Positions 62,967 through 64,000 of a stretch of DNA of 64,000 bases are shown in pieces (the stretch's first letter is position 1; each line of letters opens with the position of its first letter). The position numbers and the translations under genes were made by a program. Below the pieces are notes generated by a model. It did not search any database and was not told the DNA's origin. It was given only the letters and a program-made list of their open reading frames with translations. Where the stretch lies: the NCBI GenBank assembly GCA_017403955.1, contig JAFRDH010000025.1, positions 1 through 64,000 on the forward strand, in the 5' to 3' direction. Source of the stretch: Mogibacterium sp. Lineage in GTDB: Bacteria > Bacillota > Clostridia > Peptostreptococcales > Anaerovoracaceae.

Positions 62967-64000
62967 GGAGGAAGATGCTATGAAACATGTTATTTGTCCT
63001 GTTTGCGGAGGCGTTTGCACCAAATATGGAAAGACTAAAGCTGGAACACAAAGATGGCATTGTAATAAATGTGCGATTTCTTTTTCACCTAAAATTGATA
63101 ATTCAGCGAAGCAGCTGAAGGTATTTCTGGAGTGGCTGTTCAGTAAAGAGAGACAAAAAGATATGCCAGGTGAAGGCAGAACTTTTCGCAGAAAGACAGC
63201 AAAATTCTGGAATGTATGGCCGCTTCCTCCAGTGGTGGAAGCCAGTAGAGAAGTCCTGTTTGTCGATGGTATTTATCTTAACCGGCATGCCTGTATCCTG
63301 ATCTGTTGTGACAGACAGCATGTCCTCGGGTGGTACCTATGCAGGTATGAGCATTCAGGTGCATGGATCGCTCTCATGTCGCGTATTGGTGAGCCTGAAC
63401 TCGTGGTATCTGACGGAGGCTCAGGTTTTGCAAAAGCTTTAAGGAAGACCTGGCCACATGCAAAGCATCAACGATGCGTATTCCATGCATTCTGTCAGAT
63501 CAAGCGTTACACCACTACACAGCCGAAAACCGCTGCAGGCATTGAATTATATGCACTTTCGAAGGAGCTGCTGCATATTGAGACAAAAGAAGGAGCTGCA
63601 AAATGGGTGGATATGTTCGTCGACTGGATGGCCAGATACAGCCGGTTTTTAAGCCAGTTGACATATGACGAAAATGGCAATTCCAGATTTAAACATGAGC
63701 GACTGATCAAGGCAAAGAATTCGATTATCCGGCTTTTAAAGGAAGGGACGATGTTCACTTATCTGGACGCATCTCTTAGAGACAAAATCGATGACATACC
63801 TTCAACAACCAACCAAATAGAAGGTGGCATAAATTCCAGGCTTAGAGCGATGCTCAGGGAGCATAGAGGCCTTTCTATCGAGAGAAGAATAAAAGCGGTA
63901 TTCTGGTGGTGCTATATGCACTCACCAGATCCGCTTTCTGCTTCTGAAATATTAAAGACAATGCCTACCGACAAAAGTATAGCCGATATTTACCAGAAAA
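62882..64000 (+). mobile_element. IS256-superfamily (IS1249-like) insertion sequence, right part outside window
   Basis: The element starts with one of two GGACAAAA repeats and carries a transposase gene that is still open at the window edge. The right terminal repeat and any target duplication are not visible, so the exact borders are uncertain. Confidence 0.75.
62980..64000 (+). CDS. IS1249-like transposase, 3' end outside window
   Basis: The frame from the ATG at 62980 (GGAGGAAG upstream) is open for 340 codons to the window end. An N-terminal zinc ribbon (CPVC and CNKC within the first 35 residues) precedes a DDE-type catalytic core with FVDGIYL, VSDGGSGF and the TTNQIEGGINSRLR stretch typical of IS256-superfamily transposases. 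Nothing suggests inactivation in the visible part. It sits behind jag, where mnmE is often found in Firmicutes. Confidence 0.9.
   Translation, partial: MKHVICPVCGGVCTKYGKTKAGTQRWHCNKCAISFSPKIDNSAKQLKVFLEWLFSKERQKDMPGEGRTFRRKTAKFWNVWPLPPVVEASREVLFVDGIYLNRHACILICCDRQHVLGWYLCRYEHSGAWIALMSRIGEPELVVSDGGSGFAKALRKTWPHAKHQRCVFHAFCQIKRYTTTQPKTAAGIELYALSKELLHIETKEGAAKWVDMFVDWMARYSRFLSQLTYDENGNSRFKHERLIKAKNSIIRLLKEGTMFTYLDASLRDKIDDIPSTTNQIEGGINSRLRAMLREHRGLSIERRIKAVFWWCYMHSPDPLSASEILKTMPTDKSIADIYQK

Noticed and set aside
1-64000. CRISPR arrays, tRNA or rRNA genes
   Set aside because: I saw no regularly spaced direct repeats of CRISPR type and no tRNA or rRNA signatures by eye; a dedicated RNA search could still find a small one.

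Overview
The window looks like the chromosome of a strictly anaerobic Gram-positive bacterium (Clostridia, perhaps the Anaerovoracaceae/Family XIII neighbourhood). The evidence is Firmicutes-type housekeeping genes (DnaD, RNase M5, GdpP, RsmG/MnmG/MnmE with ParA/ParB, Jag), strong GGAGG ribosome binding sites, frequent TTG/GTG starts, and many oxygen-sensitive Fe-S enzymes of the 2-hydroxyacyl-CoA dehydratase family. The taxon is inferred from gene content only. The replication origin lies at about 58.5-60.25 kb: dnaA is flanked by DnaA boxes, and the dnaA-dnaN gap holds a DnaA-trio/AT-rich unwinding region. Nearly all genes to its left are on the minus strand and those to its right on the plus strand, so both arms are mostly co-directional with replication.

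Region 1 (0.1-17.4 kb) is the most unusual part. It holds three pairs of 2-hydroxyacyl-CoA dehydratase-like subunits (each B then A) and one ATP-dependent activator. With them are a stand-alone protein resembling the middle domain of acetyl-CoA synthase, a CooC-like maturation ATPase, a divergent His-rich probable nickel-binding protein, and a CooT-family nickel protein in an operon with a ferredoxin-type aldo/keto reductase. Two related tiny membrane proteins and htpG are embedded among them. No CO dehydrogenase and no complete acetyl-CoA synthase is visible. I infer a nickel-linked, ATP-driven radical or low-potential reductase system that may be undescribed.

Region 2 (17.4-23.3 kb) is a three-gene operon (SNF2-like helicase, MoxR AAA+ ATPase, VWA metallopeptidase-like protein) behind a promoter containing three LexA-like boxes, so it is probably induced by DNA damage. 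Region 3 (23.3-39.7 kb) is a long housekeeping series running from parA, parB, gdpP, rplI, dnaB and dnaD through M23 peptidase, ftsB-like, rnmV, rsmA, LTA synthase-like and rho to a DUF1385-PrmC fusion, closed by a terminator. Region 4 (39.7-40.75 kb) is a gene-poor kilobase ending in two perfect parS sites.

Region 5 (40.75-57.4 kb) combines rsmG-mnmG-mnmE with nucleoside catabolism (deoB, udp, deoC), a secreted transglutaminase-like protein, a BMP-type nucleoside ABC transporter, and the opposing tdk-psuK-psuG genes. Region 6 (57.4-62.8 kb) is dnaN, dnaA, oriC and then rpmH-rnpA-yidD-yidC-jag. The window ends inside an IS256-superfamily (IS1249-like) insertion sequence, next to a duplicated 88-bp end repeat.
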